From contig NZ_FOSL01000004.1 of the NCBI RefSeq assembly GCF_900114255.1, positions 124,001 to 188,000 on the forward strand: a stretch of DNA of 64,000 nt, read 5' to 3'. This DNA comes from Neomesorhizobium albiziae. GTDB lineage: Bacteria; Pseudomonadota; Alphaproteobacteria; Rhizobiales; Rhizobiaceae. Numbering within the stretch: the stretch's first letter is position 1; each line of letters opens with the position of its first letter. Made by a program: the position numbers and the translations under genes. Below, piece after piece: positions 8,383 through 18,129 of this stretch. The notes under the pieces were generated by a model. It was not told the DNA's origin. It searched no databases and saw nothing but the letters and a program-made list of their open reading frames with translations.

Positions 8383-9264
8383 ATGATGCCAGACAAGATG
8401 AGATTGCGCCGCTCCGTGCTTTATGTCCCGGCTTCAAACGGTAAGGCGCTGGCGAAACTTCCGACGCTTGCCTGCGACGCCGCCATCATCGATCTCGAAG
8501 ATGCGGTCGCACCACAAGACAAGATTTCCGCGCGCGAGAGCCTGCCTGGTCTTTTCGCGGAACGGGCTGCCGGCCCGCGGGAACTTGTCATCCGCGTCAA
8601 TCCGCTTTCCGGCGAATGGGGCGCCGACGACCTTCAAGCCGCACTTGCCTGCGCGCCAGACGGCATCCTCTTGCCCAAGGTGGAGACGCCGCGCGACATT
8701 CTTGAAGCCGGCGATGTGCTTGACGACAACGACGCTGCCGACACGCTGCGGCTCTGGGCAATGGTGGAGACGCCGCGGGCGCTTCTCAACATCGGCGCCA
8801 TCGCCGAACTCGGGCGCGATCCGGCTTCGCGGCTCGCCTGCCTGGTTGCCGGAACCAACGACCTGGTCAAGGAAACTCGCATTCTCGCGACGCCTGACCG
8901 GCGTTATCTCATGCCGTGGCTGATGCAGATGGTGCTGGCGGCGCGCGCCGGCGGCCTCGACATACTCGACGGCGTCAGCAACGATTTCCGAGATGCGGAG
9001 GCCTTCGCCGCAGAGTGCGCAGTGGCAGCCGCGATGGGTTTCGACGGCAAGACGCTCATCCACCCCAATCAGATCGAGCCGGCAAACGTGGCCTTTTCGC
9101 CGTCTTCGGAAGCACTTGACGAAGCCCGCGAAATCGTCGCCGCCTTCGCAGTGGCTGAAAATGTAGGCAAGGGCGTGATCGCACTCGGCGGCAGGATGAT
9201 CGAACGCCTGCATCTCCAGCAGGCCGAAAATTTGCTTGCGAAGGCAGCTTCGATCGGAAAATGA
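8383..9264 (+). CDS. HpcH/HpaI aldolase/citrate lyase (CitE-like CoA-ester lyase) family protein
   Basis: A 293-residue TIM-barrel lyase of the CitE/MclA family, which cleaves or forms C-C bonds in (acyl)malyl- or citramalyl-CoA esters using Mg2+. Signatures are RRSVLYVPASNGKAL near the start, DAAIIDLEDAVAPQDK at about 30-45 (acidic metal ligands), LPKVETPRDI, and FDGKTLIHPNQIEPAN. No CitD or CitF partner is nearby, so a stand-alone CoA-ester lyase is more likely than citrate lyase. Start could be 8383, 8386 or 8398; no strong Shine-Dalgarno decides. The substrate cannot be told from sequence. Confidence 0.85.
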   Translation: MMPDKMRLRRSVLYVPASNGKALAKLPTLACDAAIIDLEDAVAPQDKISARESLPGLFAERAAGPRELVIRVNPLSGEWGADDLQAALACAPDGILLPKVETPRDILEAGDVLDDNDAADTLRLWAMVETPRALLNIGAIAELGRDPASRLACLVAGTNDLVKETRILATPDRRYLMPWLMQMVLAARAGGLDILDGVSNDFRDAEAFAAECAVAAAMGFDGKTLIHPNQIEPANVAFSPSSEALDEAREIVAAFAVAENVGKGVIALGGRMIERLHLQQAENLLAKAASIGK

Positions 9265-9297
9265 TGCATCGAACGGCGAACGCTGCAGGATGAAGCT

Positions 9298-9504
9298 ATG
9301 AAACTCTATCGTTTCCTGACCGGCCCGGACGATGCCAGCTTCTGCCACAAGGTCAGTGCAGCGGTGAACAAGGGCTGGCACCTGTTCGGTTCGCCGACCT
9401 ATGCGTTCGATGCCGAAACCAAGACGATGCGCTGCGGCCAGGCCGTGGTGAAGGATATCGACGGCGTCGACTACGAGCCAGGCCTTAAGCTCAGCGACTT
9501 CTAG
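9298..9504 (+). CDS. DUF1737 domain protein
   Basis: A 68-residue protein with the DUF1737 pattern: MKLYRFLTGPDDASFCHKV, then NKGWHLFGSPTYAFD. Function is unknown; family members are small cytosolic proteins common in alphaproteobacteria. It starts 34 bases after the CitE-like gene on the same strand and probably shares its transcript. It is convergent with the metallopeptidase gene that ends at 9647. Confidence 0.8.
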   Translation: MKLYRFLTGPDDASFCHKVSAAVNKGWHLFGSPTYAFDAETKTMRCGQAVVKDIDGVDYEPGLKLSDF

Positions 9505-9646
9505 AATCTGATCGCGAAAGGCGGACCTTGTTCCAATTGATCGGAACGGATGGTTCCGGGCAGCTTCCCGCTTGTTACAGCCTGGACCTGAGGGCGTCGT
9601 ATTGGGCTTGCAAGGTGTCGGCCATCGCTTCGTCGCGGCTTGGCGA

Positions 9647-10087
9647 TTACCTCTGGTCGGCAGCCTGGTCGGCGGCTTCCTCGATGCGCTCCATGTCGTC
9701 GTCGCTGAGGCCGAAGTGATGGCCGATTTCGTGGATCAGGACATGGGTTATGATATCGCCCAACGTCTCTTCGTTTTCCGCCCAATAGTCGAGAATGGCG
9801 CGGCGGTAGAGCGTGACGCGGTTGGGACCTTCGCCAGTCTGCGGGTTCCAGCGCTCGGCGATGCCACGGCCCTCGAACAAGCCCAGAAGGTCGAACGGGG
9901 TCTCGAGCGACAGATCGTCCATGATCTCGTCGGTCGGGAATTCGGCCATCTGGATGACAATTTCGCCGGTAAGGGTGCGGAATTCGCTGGGCAGGTGGGC
10001 ATAAGCTTCAAGCGCCAGCAACTCCAACTCGTCGATCGACGGGGAGAGCTGATCATGCCAAGCGCGGGTCTGATAGATACGGGCCAT
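9647..10087 (-). CDS. small zincin-type metallopeptidase
   Basis: A 146-residue protein of the metallopeptidase family formerly DUF1025. The zinc motif HEIGHHFG with the following acidic stretch SDDDMERIEEAAD lies near the C-terminus. The ATG at 10087 (MARIYQTRAW) is preferred because AGAGGA precedes it; an in-frame ATG seven codons upstream lacks this. No signal peptide, so cytosolic. Many alphaproteobacteria carry a single copy; physiological substrates are not known. Confidence 0.85.
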   Translation of the reverse strand: MARIYQTRAWHDQLSPSIDELELLALEAYAHLPSEFRTLTGEIVIQMAEFPTDEIMDDLSLETPFDLLGLFEGRGIAERWNPQTGEGPNRVTLYRRAILDYWAENEETLGDIITHVLIHEIGHHFGLSDDDMERIEEAADQAADQR

Positions 10088-10249
10088 TTTATCCTCTGAA
10101 CCCGGCATATAGCCTTTTGCAATTCGGCTTTCGAGGTTTTTGCATTCTTTTGAATAATTTAGCGGATTTGCACCCGAGCCGGACCAGAAACGAGGAATAA
10201 ATTCTCCCTCAAGGCGCTTGACTCTCCGAGTAGGCTCTGGAATCTATTA

Positions 10250-10264
10250 GAACATAACAGGAAC
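10250..10264 (+). promoter_or_regulatory. LexA (SOS) operator upstream of imuA
   Basis: GAACATAACAGGAAC is an exact match to the alphaproteobacterial LexA box, GAAC-N7-GAAC. It ends 23 bases before the imuA start codon, placing it over or beside the expected promoter. This position fits repression of the imuA-imuB-dnaE2 cassette and induction by DNA damage. Confidence 0.92.
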
Positions 10265-10287
10265 ATCAACCCAGGAAGCAGACCGTC

Positions 10288-11274
10288 ATGGCGTCAAACG
10301 TCGTGGCGCAGGCGGCTGTTTTTGCCTTGCGCCGGAAAATAGCGAAGATCGAGGGAACGCTGCCCGAGAAGCTCGTCGCTGCGGGAGTGGCGATACTGCA
10401 TCCAAGCGGCAGCGCCTGGGCTGAAGCGGGAGCCTCGGGCTTTCTCCACACGGGCGTGGCGCGCCTGGACAATGTGTTGGGCGGTGGGGTGCCGGCCGCT
10501 GCCCTGACCGAGATCCACGGCGGCGAAATGCGCGATGCCGGCGCCGTTACGGGATTTGCCCTCGCGCTGGCGAGCCTTTCGAGAAACCGTGAACCCGATA
10601 GGGAAAAGCGGTTCCTGGTCCTCTGGATCGGGATGAGCCAGGCATTTGCCGAAACAGGCTTCCCCCATGCGCCCGGGCTGGGGGCTCTCACCGGGCTTGC
10701 ACCGGACGAAATCATCATCGCGCAAGCGCCGAAACTCACTGACGCGCTGTGGATTGCCGAAGAAGCCGCCAGGCTGAGGGAATTGTCGGCGGTTTTCCTG
10801 GAAATCCACGGCAATCCCGTCCGCCTCGACCTCACCGCCACGCGGCGCTTGCATCGGCGCGCGCAGCTTGCGGGAAGACCGGTCTTTTTGCTTCGCCAGG
10901 CAGCCCGGGCAGAGCCGACGGCCGCACCCCTCCGCCTGGTCGTTTCGCCCGCCCCCGCCACCGCGCGCAGCACGCTCACCGGCCCGCTTGCTGACACGAT
11001 CGGTTGTCCGGCCTTCACGGTGACGGTCAGCAAAAGCCGTACGGCCCTGCCGGGGCAATTCATCTTGGAGTGGAACCCCCATGAACGCGCATTTCAGGAA
11101 AGACAGCCAGAGAATTCTCGCCCTGTGGTTTCCGCACCTGCCGTCCGACCGGATATTTCGCCAGCGGCTGGGGCGGTCGTGGCGTTCAAATCCGCCCGCC
11201 CGGCGGCCGCCGTTGCTCATCAGCCATCGCGACAACAACACCCAGCGCATCGCGGCGCTCGACGAACAGGCTGA
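10288..11274 (+). CDS. imuA: ImuA, RecA-like accessory protein of the SOS mutasome
   Basis: ImuA is a RecA/SulA-like protein needed with ImuB and DnaE2 for damage-induced mutagenesis. The 328-residue frame begins MASNVVAQAAVFALRRKIAK and has the RecA-like stretch TGVARLDNVLGGGVPAAALTEIHGG at residues 52-76. The typical domain ends near residue 262 (FILEWNPHERAF). The remaining ~65 residues are low-complexity (Pro/Ala/Arg) and overlap the imuB start by 194 bases, unusually long. A LexA box lies just upstream. Role is established for the family; the C-terminal tail may be dispensable. Confidence 0.92.
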   Translation: MASNVVAQAAVFALRRKIAKIEGTLPEKLVAAGVAILHPSGSAWAEAGASGFLHTGVARLDNVLGGGVPAAALTEIHGGEMRDAGAVTGFALALASLSRNREPDREKRFLVLWIGMSQAFAETGFPHAPGLGALTGLAPDEIIIAQAPKLTDALWIAEEAARLRELSAVFLEIHGNPVRLDLTATRRLHRRAQLAGRPVFLLRQAARAEPTAAPLRLVVSPAPATARSTLTGPLADTIGCPAFTVTVSKSRTALPGQFILEWNPHERAFQERQPENSRPVVSAPAVRPDISPAAGAVVAFKSARPAAAVAHQPSRQQHPAHRGARRTG

Positions 11275-12661
11275 GGCGCTTCGGCTGAAGCGCGGCATGG
11301 GCATCGCCGACGCCCGCGCCATGTATCCTTCGGTGGAGGTCGTCGAGGCGGAGCCGGCGGCTGACCGCAGCCTGCTCGAAAGCCTGGCCGACTGGTGCGA
11401 CCGCTACACGCCTCTGGTGGCCATAGAAGGGGCTGACGGACTTTTCCTCGACATCAGCGGCTGCGCTCATCTCTTTGGCGGCGAAAGGCCGATGCTGGAT
11501 GATGTGCTTGCCCGCCTTTTCCAGCAGGGGTTTCATGCCCGGGCCGGCCTTGCCTCGACACCTGGCGCTGCCTGGGCGGCTGCGCGTTTCCTGGGCGCCG
11601 GAATCGTTGCACCCGGCAAGGAGGATCAGCTCCTGGCTCCGCTGCCGCTTACCGCCTTGCGCATCGAGCCGGCCGTGCGGGTGAGCCTCGAAAGTGTGGG
11701 CCTGCGCACGGCGGGCGCCGTCATGTCGGCGCCGAGGGCGCCACTTGCCCGCCGGTTCGGCAAGCAGTTGCTGATCCGCCTCGACCAGGCGCGCGGCCAG
11801 ATCGAAGAAGCGATCTCGCCGCGCCTGCCGGTGCCCGCACTTTCCGTCGAACGCCAGCCCGTCGAACCCATCGTGCTGACCGAAGACATAAAGGCCTTGA
11901 CCGGCCTGCTCGCCGAGACGCTCAGGAAGGATCTTGAACGACGCGGCGAAGGCGCCCGGATCCTGCAACTGACGCTGTTTCGTGTCGATGGCGCCGTCTG
12001 CCGTATCGTCATCGGAACCTCGCGGCCGATGCGCGAGCCATCGCTGATCGGCCGCCTGTTTCAGGAGAAGCTTGCGGCAATCGAAAGCGACATCGATGCA
12101 GGATATGGCTTCGAGCTTGTCCGCCTCTCGGCACTCGCCGTCGCTGACTTCGAGATGGAACAGGCCGATCTCGCCGGCGGCGCGGAGGGCAATGACGAAG
12201 CGCTCGCGGTCTTTGCCGATCGGGTCCGGGCGCGGCTCGGTGAGCAGGCCGTGCTGAAGCCTGTCGCGGTCGAGAGCCATATTCCGGAACGCTCGATCGT
12301 CATGGTGCCCTTTGCGGAAGTTTCTGAAAGAAACGATCGGGAAAGGGGTCCCGTGCCTGGTCCGGCGGATCGTCCGCTACGCCTCTTTCGGCATCCCGAG
12401 CCCGTCGAGGTCGCGGCGACCGAAGTGCCGGAAGGCCCGCCGCTCCATTTTCGCTGGCGACGTGTCCTGCACAAGGTCGCACGTTCGGAAGGTCCAGAAC
12501 GCATTGCGCCCGAATGGTGGCATGAAGGGAAAGACATGCCGACGCGCGATTATTTCCGTGTCGAGGATGGTGACGGGCGTCGCTACTGGCTCTACCGGCA
12601 AGGCCTTTACGGCGCTTCACAGGAAGCGCCGCGTTGGTTCATGCATGGGATTTTCGCATGA
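11081..12661 (+). CDS. imuB: ImuB, Y-family-like mutasome scaffold
   Basis: ImuB (526 residues) is an inactive Y-family polymerase homologue that links DnaE2 to the beta clamp. Visible signatures include ALWFPHLPSDR at 14-24, RGMGIADARAMYP, GLFLDISGCAHLFGGE and RAGLASTPGAAWAAARF. The C-terminus carries the WRRVLHKVARSEGPERIAPEWW motif region typical of ImuB. The start MNAHFRKD lies inside imuA (194-base overlap in another frame). Its stop overlaps the dnaE2 start as ATGA, implying translational coupling. Confidence 0.93.
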   Translation: MNAHFRKDSQRILALWFPHLPSDRIFRQRLGRSWRSNPPARRPPLLISHRDNNTQRIAALDEQAEALRLKRGMGIADARAMYPSVEVVEAEPAADRSLLESLADWCDRYTPLVAIEGADGLFLDISGCAHLFGGERPMLDDVLARLFQQGFHARAGLASTPGAAWAAARFLGAGIVAPGKEDQLLAPLPLTALRIEPAVRVSLESVGLRTAGAVMSAPRAPLARRFGKQLLIRLDQARGQIEEAISPRLPVPALSVERQPVEPIVLTEDIKALTGLLAETLRKDLERRGEGARILQLTLFRVDGAVCRIVIGTSRPMREPSLIGRLFQEKLAAIESDIDAGYGFELVRLSALAVADFEMEQADLAGGAEGNDEALAVFADRVRARLGEQAVLKPVAVESHIPERSIVMVPFAEVSERNDRERGPVPGPADRPLRLFRHPEPVEVAATEVPEGPPLHFRWRRVLHKVARSEGPERIAPEWWHEGKDMPTRDYFRVEDGDGRRYWLYRQGLYGASQEAPRWFMHGIFA

Positions 12662-15600
12662 ATGCGACCGTCTCCATTCCTTATGCCGAATTCGCCGTCC
12701 AGTCGAATTTCTCGTTTCTGCGCGCCGCCTCCAAGCCGGAAGAGCTGGTGGTCACGGCCAAGATGCTCGGCCTTTCCGCCATCGGGCTTGCCGATCGCAA
12801 CTCCGTCGCGGGCGTCGTCCGCGCCTGGCAGCAGACGAAGGTGGAGAAACTTCCTTATCATCCTGGCAGCCGTCTGGTTTTTGCCGACGGCAGTCCGGAC
12901 GTGCTGGCCTATCCCCGCGACCGCAAGGGATGGGGTCATCTGTGCCGGATGCTGACGCAAGCCAATATGCGCGGGGAAAAGGGCGCGCCGGTTCTTCGCC
13001 GCAGTGATCTCTTCGAATGGGGCGATCGATTGTCACTTGCCGTCCTGCCGGATGTCGAGACAGCGCCGGAGAGCCAGCTGGAATTCCTGCATGCACTGAA
13101 AAGCCGCTTCGGCGACGCTGTTTGGCTGGCCGTGTCGCCGGCCTATTCGGGCAATGATCGCTTCAGGCTGGAGCAGGCGGCCAGCATGGCAAACATAGCT
13201 CGGCTCCCGCTGATGGCGGTGAACGACGTGCTTTATCATGTGCCCGCCCGCCGCCCGCTTCAGGATGTGTTGACGGCCATCAGGCTGAATAAGCATGTCG
13301 CGGAAGTGGGCCTTGAATTGACAAGGAACGCGGAGCGTTTCTTGAAACCGCAGGGCGAGATGGCCCGGCTTTTCCGCCGTTATCCCGAGGCAATCGCCGA
13401 GACGCTTCGGTTCGCCGCAACCCTGAAATTCTCGCTGAGCGATCTTCATTACAATTATCCGGACGAACCGACGGAATCGGGCCTGGAGCCGCAGGAAGAA
13501 CTGGAGAGGCTGACCTGGGAGGGTGCAAAATTCCGCTATCCCGACGGGGTTCCGGACAAGGTCGAAAGGATCATCCGCCATGAACTCGAAACAGTCCGGG
13601 AGCTTAATTACGCCCGCTATTTCCTGACCGTTCACGACATCATCAAATTCGCCCGCTCGCAGGACATTCTCTGCCAGGGGCGCGGTTCCGCCGCCAACTC
13701 GGTCATCTGCTATTGCCTGCGCATCACCGATGTCGGGCCCGACATCATTGACACTTTGTTTGAGCGTTTCATCTCCAAGGAGCGCGACGAGCCGCCCGAC
13801 ATCGACGTCGATTTCGAGCACGAAAAACGCAAACCCGTCATGGATTACATCTATAACAAATACAGCGAGAAACACACGTCGCTGGCAGCCGCCGTCGTCA
13901 GCTATCGCGGGCGTTCAGCATTGCGCGAAGTCGCCAAGGCGATGGGCCTGTCCGACGATGTCCGCAGCGCGCTTTCGGGATCGATCTGGGGCTGGTCTTC
14001 ATCCGAACTCGGCAAGAGGGAAGCCGACGCCGGTGGGCTGAACGACGCCAACCTGCTGGCGAAACATGTCATCGATCTCGCCAATGACATCATGGGATTT
14101 CCCCGTCACCTCTCCCAACATGTCGGTGGCTTCGTCATCACCAAGGACAGGTTGGACGAGATCGTTCCGATCATGAAGACCGCCATGGACGACCGCAAGA
14201 TGGTCGAGTGGGACAAGGACGATCTCGACGCCGTCAAGATTCTCAAGGTCGATATCCTGGCGCTGGGCATGCTGTCGTGCCTGCGCCGCGCTTTCGCGCT
14301 GCTGCACCAGCATTATGACGCTCCGGACGATCATGGCCGTCCAGTCGAACTCGCGACGATCAAGCAGGAGGACCAGAACGTCTACGACATGATCTGCCGC
14401 GCCGACACGCTGGGTGTCTTCCAGATCGAGTCGCGTGCCCAGATGTCGATGCTGCCCCGCCTGAAGCCAAAAACCTTCTACGATCTGGTCATCGAAGTGG
14501 CGATCGTCAGGCCGGGCCCGATCCAGGGAAACATGGTGCATCCCTATTTGCGGCGAAGACAGGGGAAGGAAAAACCCGACTACCCGAAGCCGGAGCTGCA
14601 GGAAATCCTCGGCAGGACGCTCGGCGTCCCCCTCTTCCAAGAACAGGCGATGAAGATCGCCATCGTCGCCGGCGGCTTCAAGCCGGGCGAGGCCGACCAG
14701 CTTCGCCGAGCGATGGCGACCTTCAAGCGGACCGGGACCATCGGCAATTATCGCCAGAAGATGATTGATGGCATGGTTGGCCGTGGCTACGAGAAAGAGT
14801 TTGCCGAGCGCTGTTTCAAGCAGATCGAGGGTTTCGGCGAATATGGTTTTCCGGAGAGCCACGCAGCGGCTTTCGGCTTGCTTGTCTATGCCTCCTGCTG
14901 GTTCAAGACCTATTATCCCGATGTCTTCTGCGCCGCGATCCTGAATTCCCAACCGATGGGTTTTTATCAGCCGGCGCAACTTGTTCGCGATGCACAGGAC
15001 CATGGTGTCGAAATTCTTCCCGTCGACATCAACGGCTCCGACTGGGATTGCCTGCTCGAAGAACGCTCCTTCGACGGATCGCGCATCATCGCGCGGCATG
15101 CCGGGATGCGTGATGTGATCCGAACCACCCGCGCCGTCAGGCTGGGTTTCCGGCAGGTCAAGGGGCTTCCAAAGGAACGTATGGAGCAGTTCGTTCTGCG
15201 CCGCGGAGAAGGTTACGAATCGGTCAGAGATATCTGGTTGCGTTCAGGTCTCGACGTGGACGAGATCGAACGGCTGGCGCAGGCGGATGCCTTCCGGTCG
15301 ATCGGCCTCAGCCGCCGCGATGCGCTTTGGGCGGTTCGCGCGCTGGGCGGGAAAACTGCCGCCGAACGCCTGCCGTTGTTCGATCGGCCTGACCTGTGGA
15401 TGCGAGACCATGAACCCGAGACAAGACTGCCGGTCATGCCGCTCGGCCAGCACGTCATCCATGATTACCAATCGCTCGGGCTTTCACTCAAGGCGCACCC
15501 GGTTTCCTTCCTGCGCCATCGGCTCGACCAATCGGGCGTCACACCCAATGCCCGGCTCACCATGGTGTCGGATGGCCGCCGTGTCTCGGTCGCCGGTCTC

Positions 15601-16026
15601 GTGCTGGTGCGGCAACGCCCCGGCACGGGAAATGCGATCTTCCTGACGCTCGAAGACGAGCAGGCGGTTGCCAATGTCATCATCTGGCAAAGGGTCTTCG
15701 ACCGTTACCGTTCGGTTGTCATGGGCTCCCGCTTCGTGCGTGTCCATGGCCGTCTCCAGTCGGAATCCGACGTCATCCACATCGTCGCAGAGAGGATCGA
15801 GGACCTCTCGTCATGGCTCGGCGAACTGACCGAGGAAGCGCAGGCGCCGGGCGGTGCGAAGCCCGAAGCAGGGTTGCACAATGTCCGCCAGAATATTCTG
15901 AAAAGGAGCGAATCGCGGTCGAAATTGCTGAGCCGCGAACCCGAATTCCAGAATTCGGCGCCAAGTTACGATGAGCTTTCGGAGAAAACCGAGAGGGCCA
16001 TGCCGAAGGGGCGGAACTTTCACTGA
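12658..16026 (+). CDS. dnaE2: error-prone DNA polymerase DnaE2 (ImuC)
   Basis: DnaE2 is the C-family polymerase that performs translesion synthesis in the SOS mutasome. It is 1122 residues. An N-terminal PHP domain begins PYAEFAVQSNFSFLRAASKP; the palm acidic motif is PPDIDVDFEHEKR; RGSAANSVICYCL and LGVFQIESRAQMSMLPRLKP are typical C-family motifs. The C-terminal OB fold has RRVSVAGLVLVRQRPGTG. The ATG at 12658 overlaps the imuB stop (ATGA); an in-frame ATG eight codons earlier lies inside imuB. A short basic tail follows residue 1070. Confidence 0.96.
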   Translation: MNATVSIPYAEFAVQSNFSFLRAASKPEELVVTAKMLGLSAIGLADRNSVAGVVRAWQQTKVEKLPYHPGSRLVFADGSPDVLAYPRDRKGWGHLCRMLTQANMRGEKGAPVLRRSDLFEWGDRLSLAVLPDVETAPESQLEFLHALKSRFGDAVWLAVSPAYSGNDRFRLEQAASMANIARLPLMAVNDVLYHVPARRPLQDVLTAIRLNKHVAEVGLELTRNAERFLKPQGEMARLFRRYPEAIAETLRFAATLKFSLSDLHYNYPDEPTESGLEPQEELERLTWEGAKFRYPDGVPDKVERIIRHELETVRELNYARYFLTVHDIIKFARSQDILCQGRGSAANSVICYCLRITDVGPDIIDTLFERFISKERDEPPDIDVDFEHEKRKPVMDYIYNKYSEKHTSLAAAVVSYRGRSALREVAKAMGLSDDVRSALSGSIWGWSSSELGKREADAGGLNDANLLAKHVIDLANDIMGFPRHLSQHVGGFVITKDRLDEIVPIMKTAMDDRKMVEWDKDDLDAVKILKVDILALGMLSCLRRAFALLHQHYDAPDDHGRPVELATIKQEDQNVYDMICRADTLGVFQIESRAQMSMLPRLKPKTFYDLVIEVAIVRPGPIQGNMVHPYLRRRQGKEKPDYPKPELQEILGRTLGVPLFQEQAMKIAIVAGGFKPGEADQLRRAMATFKRTGTIGNYRQKMIDGMVGRGYEKEFAERCFKQIEGFGEYGFPESHAAAFGLLVYASCWFKTYYPDVFCAAILNSQPMGFYQPAQLVRDAQDHGVEILPVDINGSDWDCLLEERSFDGSRIIARHAGMRDVIRTTRAVRLGFRQVKGLPKERMEQFVLRRGEGYESVRDIWLRSGLDVDEIERLAQADAFRSIGLSRRDALWAVRALGGKTAAERLPLFDRPDLWMRDHEPETRLPVMPLGQHVIHDYQSLGLSLKAHPVSFLRHRLDQSGVTPNARLTMVSDGRRVSVAGLVLVRQRPGTGNAIFLTLEDEQAVANVIIWQRVFDRYRSVVMGSRFVRVHGRLQSESDVIHIVAERIEDLSSWLGELTEEAQAPGGAKPEAGLHNVRQNILKRSESRSKLLSREPEFQNSAPSYDELSEKTERAMPKGRNFH

Positions 16027-16064
16027 AGCGGCGGCGCCGCGCAAACTCTGGCCGGCGCGGAGGA

Positions 16065-16286
16065 TCAGCCGGAGCCCGGTTTGGCATCGTCATCCGAAAC
16101 GATCTGCCGCGCCTCGGAGGGCAGCATGATCGGGATGCCGTCGCGCACCGGATAGGCGAGCTTCGCCACTTTCGAGATCAGCTCTGATGAGGCAGGATTC
16201 CACACCAGCGGACCCTTGGTGAGCGGACAGGCCAATAGTTCGAGAAGTTTGGTGTCGATCTTGGCATCGCGGGCAAGGTCGGTCAT
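16065..16286 (-). CDS. Trm112/UPF0434 family protein
   Basis: A 73-residue protein of the Trm112 family, zinc-ribbon-like proteins that stabilise methyltransferases in eukaryotes and archaea; the bacterial role is poorly known. [17 protein letters not shown] and [17 protein letters not shown] are the conserved halves. GAAGGA lies 6 bases before the ATG at 16286, so it is preferred. An upstream in-frame ATG at 16322 overlaps the LON-domain stop as ATGA and would add 12 residues. Co-transcribed with the LON-domain gene. Confidence 0.87.
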   Translation of the reverse strand: MTDLARDAKIDTKLLELLACPLTKGPLVWNPASSELISKVAKLAYPVRDGIPIMLPSEARQIVSDDDAKPGSG

Positions 16287-16318
16287 GGGATCCTTCGCCG
16301 GTTGAGGAGGTGTTTCCC

Positions 16319-16990
16319 TCATTGCAGGCTCGTGCCGAAATCATCCTGATCGCGCGCCAACGCCATTTCGGTGATCGCGATCAGCGTTTCGGCACGTGTC
16401 TTGAGGTCAGGTGCTTCCAGCAGCGCCTGTTTTTCTGCAGCTCCGTAGGGTGCCATCATCGACAATGCGTTGACCAGCATGGCGTTCTCGGCCCGGCTCA
16501 CGCTCTCCCAGTCCGCCTCGAGGCCATTGGCGTCGAGATAAGCGCGAAAAGCCTTCAGCAACGCCGGACGATTGACCTCGCCAGCGCCGTGCTCCTCGCG
16601 GAGGTCGGCGCCGAAAGACGCGATGCGGCACTGGCGGAACGGCGTCTTGACCGAGAGTTCGGAGATAACCCTGAAACGGCACACGCCCTGAAGGGCAATG
16701 AGGTAGCGACCGTCGCCCGTCTCGGCGAGCGAGGTGATACGGCCGAGGCAGCCCACCTTGCAAAGCAGCGGCTCTCCATCCTCGCGAACTGCATTGTCGA
16801 GGCTAGGTTGCACCATGCCGATCAGCCGCCGCCCGCTCATGGCGTCGTCGACCATCTGCAGATATCGGGGCTCGAAGATATTCAGCGGCATGCGCCCGCC
16901 GGGCAGCAGCAGGGCAGCCGCGAGCGGAAAAACCGGGACAACGGTCGGAACATCCGAACTGCGCCGATAGTGAGCATTGCCCGCCTGCAC
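16319..16990 (-). CDS. LON substrate-binding-domain protein
   Basis: A 223-residue protein consisting of the LON N-terminal domain alone, without the AAA+ or protease parts. Motifs are [27 protein letters not shown] and GMVQPS. The GTG at 16990 ([15 protein letters not shown]) is chosen because the protein then begins as in family members; the upstream ATG at 17116 would overlap the thioredoxin gene. Function of stand-alone LON-domain proteins is unknown, possibly substrate recognition. It lies between cnoX-like and Trm112-like genes in one minus-strand run. Confidence 0.85.
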   Translation of the reverse strand: MQAGNAHYRRSSDVPTVVPVFPLAAALLLPGGRMPLNIFEPRYLQMVDDAMSGRRLIGMVQPSLDNAVREDGEPLLCKVGCLGRITSLAETGDGRYLIALQGVCRFRVISELSVKTPFRQCRIASFGADLREEHGAGEVNRPALLKAFRAYLDANGLEADWESVSRAENAMLVNALSMMAPYGAAEKQALLEAPDLKTRAETLIAITEMALARDQDDFGTSLQ

Positions 16991-17042
16991 GCCAAATCTC
17001 CAGTTCAGCCCATGCGCGCGGGAGCGAATGCGCCCGCGATGC

Positions 17043-18050
17043 TTAAGAAAAGAGCACCGACGAAAGTTTCCGCCGCGCCGCCAGGGTCGCATCGTCGGCC
17101 ATGCCCCAAGCTTCAAAGAACTTCAGCAGCTGGGTGCGGGCGCCATCATCATTCCAGGCGCGGTCGGCCTTGACGATCGCCAGCAGATTGTCGGCGGCCT
17201 CGGTGCGCTTGCCCTGCGCGTTCTGGACCATCGCCAGATCGAAGCGCGCCTGATGATCACCGGGGTTTGCGACGAGACGCTTTTCGAATTCGGCGGGATT
17301 GCCCAGTTCATCGGCCTGCTTTGCCAGCGCCATCTTTGCGCGGACGGCTGCAAGCACAGGGACATCCTGCTTGTCTTCAGGCGCGGTTGCCAGAAGCTCC
17401 TCGGCGGCAGCCGAATCGCCCGCCTCGAAAAGCAGATCGGCCAGGCCGGCCATGGCTTCGACATTGTCCGGGACTTCCTGGAGCATGGCGGAATAGATGT
17501 CGGCTGCCGTCTGGGCGTCGCCGGTTTCGCGGGCCTCGGCGGCTGCCTTCAGCGCGTCGGCTATGCCAGGTTGTGCGCCGTCCTTGCCGGCGACCTTCTG
17601 AATGAAATCACGAATCTGGGTTTCGGGGATGGCGCCCATGAAGCCATCGACGGGCTGACCGTTCTTGAAGGCGATTACTGCGGGGATCGACTGGATGCCC
17701 AGCTGGCCAGCGATCGAGGGGTGGTCGTCGATGTTCATCTTGACCAGCTTGACGCGCCCGCGCGCCTCACGAATCGCCTTTTCCAGGGCTGGGGTCAGCT
17801 GCTTGCAGGGGCCGCACCAGGGCGCCCAGAAGTCGACCAGCACCGGCTGCTTGCGCGATTCCTGGATGACATCCTGCGCAAAGGTCGCGGTGGTTGTGTC
17901 CCTGATAAGGTCGGCAGGCGCCGCGAGACCAAGCCCGGCGCCGTTTTCGGGCTCGCGCGGCGTCGAGCCGTTCTGCGCCGTCGAACCGAACTGAACGCTG
18001 GGAGCCGAGTACTGGCCCGCGCCGCTGTAAGGATTGTCCCGTCCGCTCAT
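17043..18050 (-). CDS. thioredoxin-domain chaperedoxin (CnoX/YbbN-like)
   Basis: A 335-residue protein: a flexible N-terminal 45 residues, a thioredoxin domain (about 48-155) with FWAPWCGPCKQ (Cys79, Cys82), then a TPR-like region to the end. This is the CnoX/YbbN layout, a holdase that protects proteins from oxidative aggregation. Unlike E. coli CnoX, which lacks one active-site cysteine, both are present, so redox activity is likely. It heads the minus-strand run with the LON-domain and Trm112-like genes. Confidence 0.9.
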   Translation of the reverse strand: MSGRDNPYSGAGQYSAPSVQFGSTAQNGSTPREPENGAGLGLAAPADLIRDTTTATFAQDVIQESRKQPVLVDFWAPWCGPCKQLTPALEKAIREARGRVKLVKMNIDDHPSIAGQLGIQSIPAVIAFKNGQPVDGFMGAIPETQIRDFIQKVAGKDGAQPGIADALKAAAEARETGDAQTAADIYSAMLQEVPDNVEAMAGLADLLFEAGDSAAAEELLATAPEDKQDVPVLAAVRAKMALAKQADELGNPAEFEKRLVANPGDHQARFDLAMVQNAQGKRTEAADNLLAIVKADRAWNDDGARTQLLKFFEAWGMADDATLAARRKLSSVLFS

Positions 18051-18129
18051 CTCAGCCCTTTCGATCGCACAGACCTGCTGCCGACATTTTTCACACGCCG
18101 CCGCAGCTTCGTTCGCCCCAATGTGGCAA

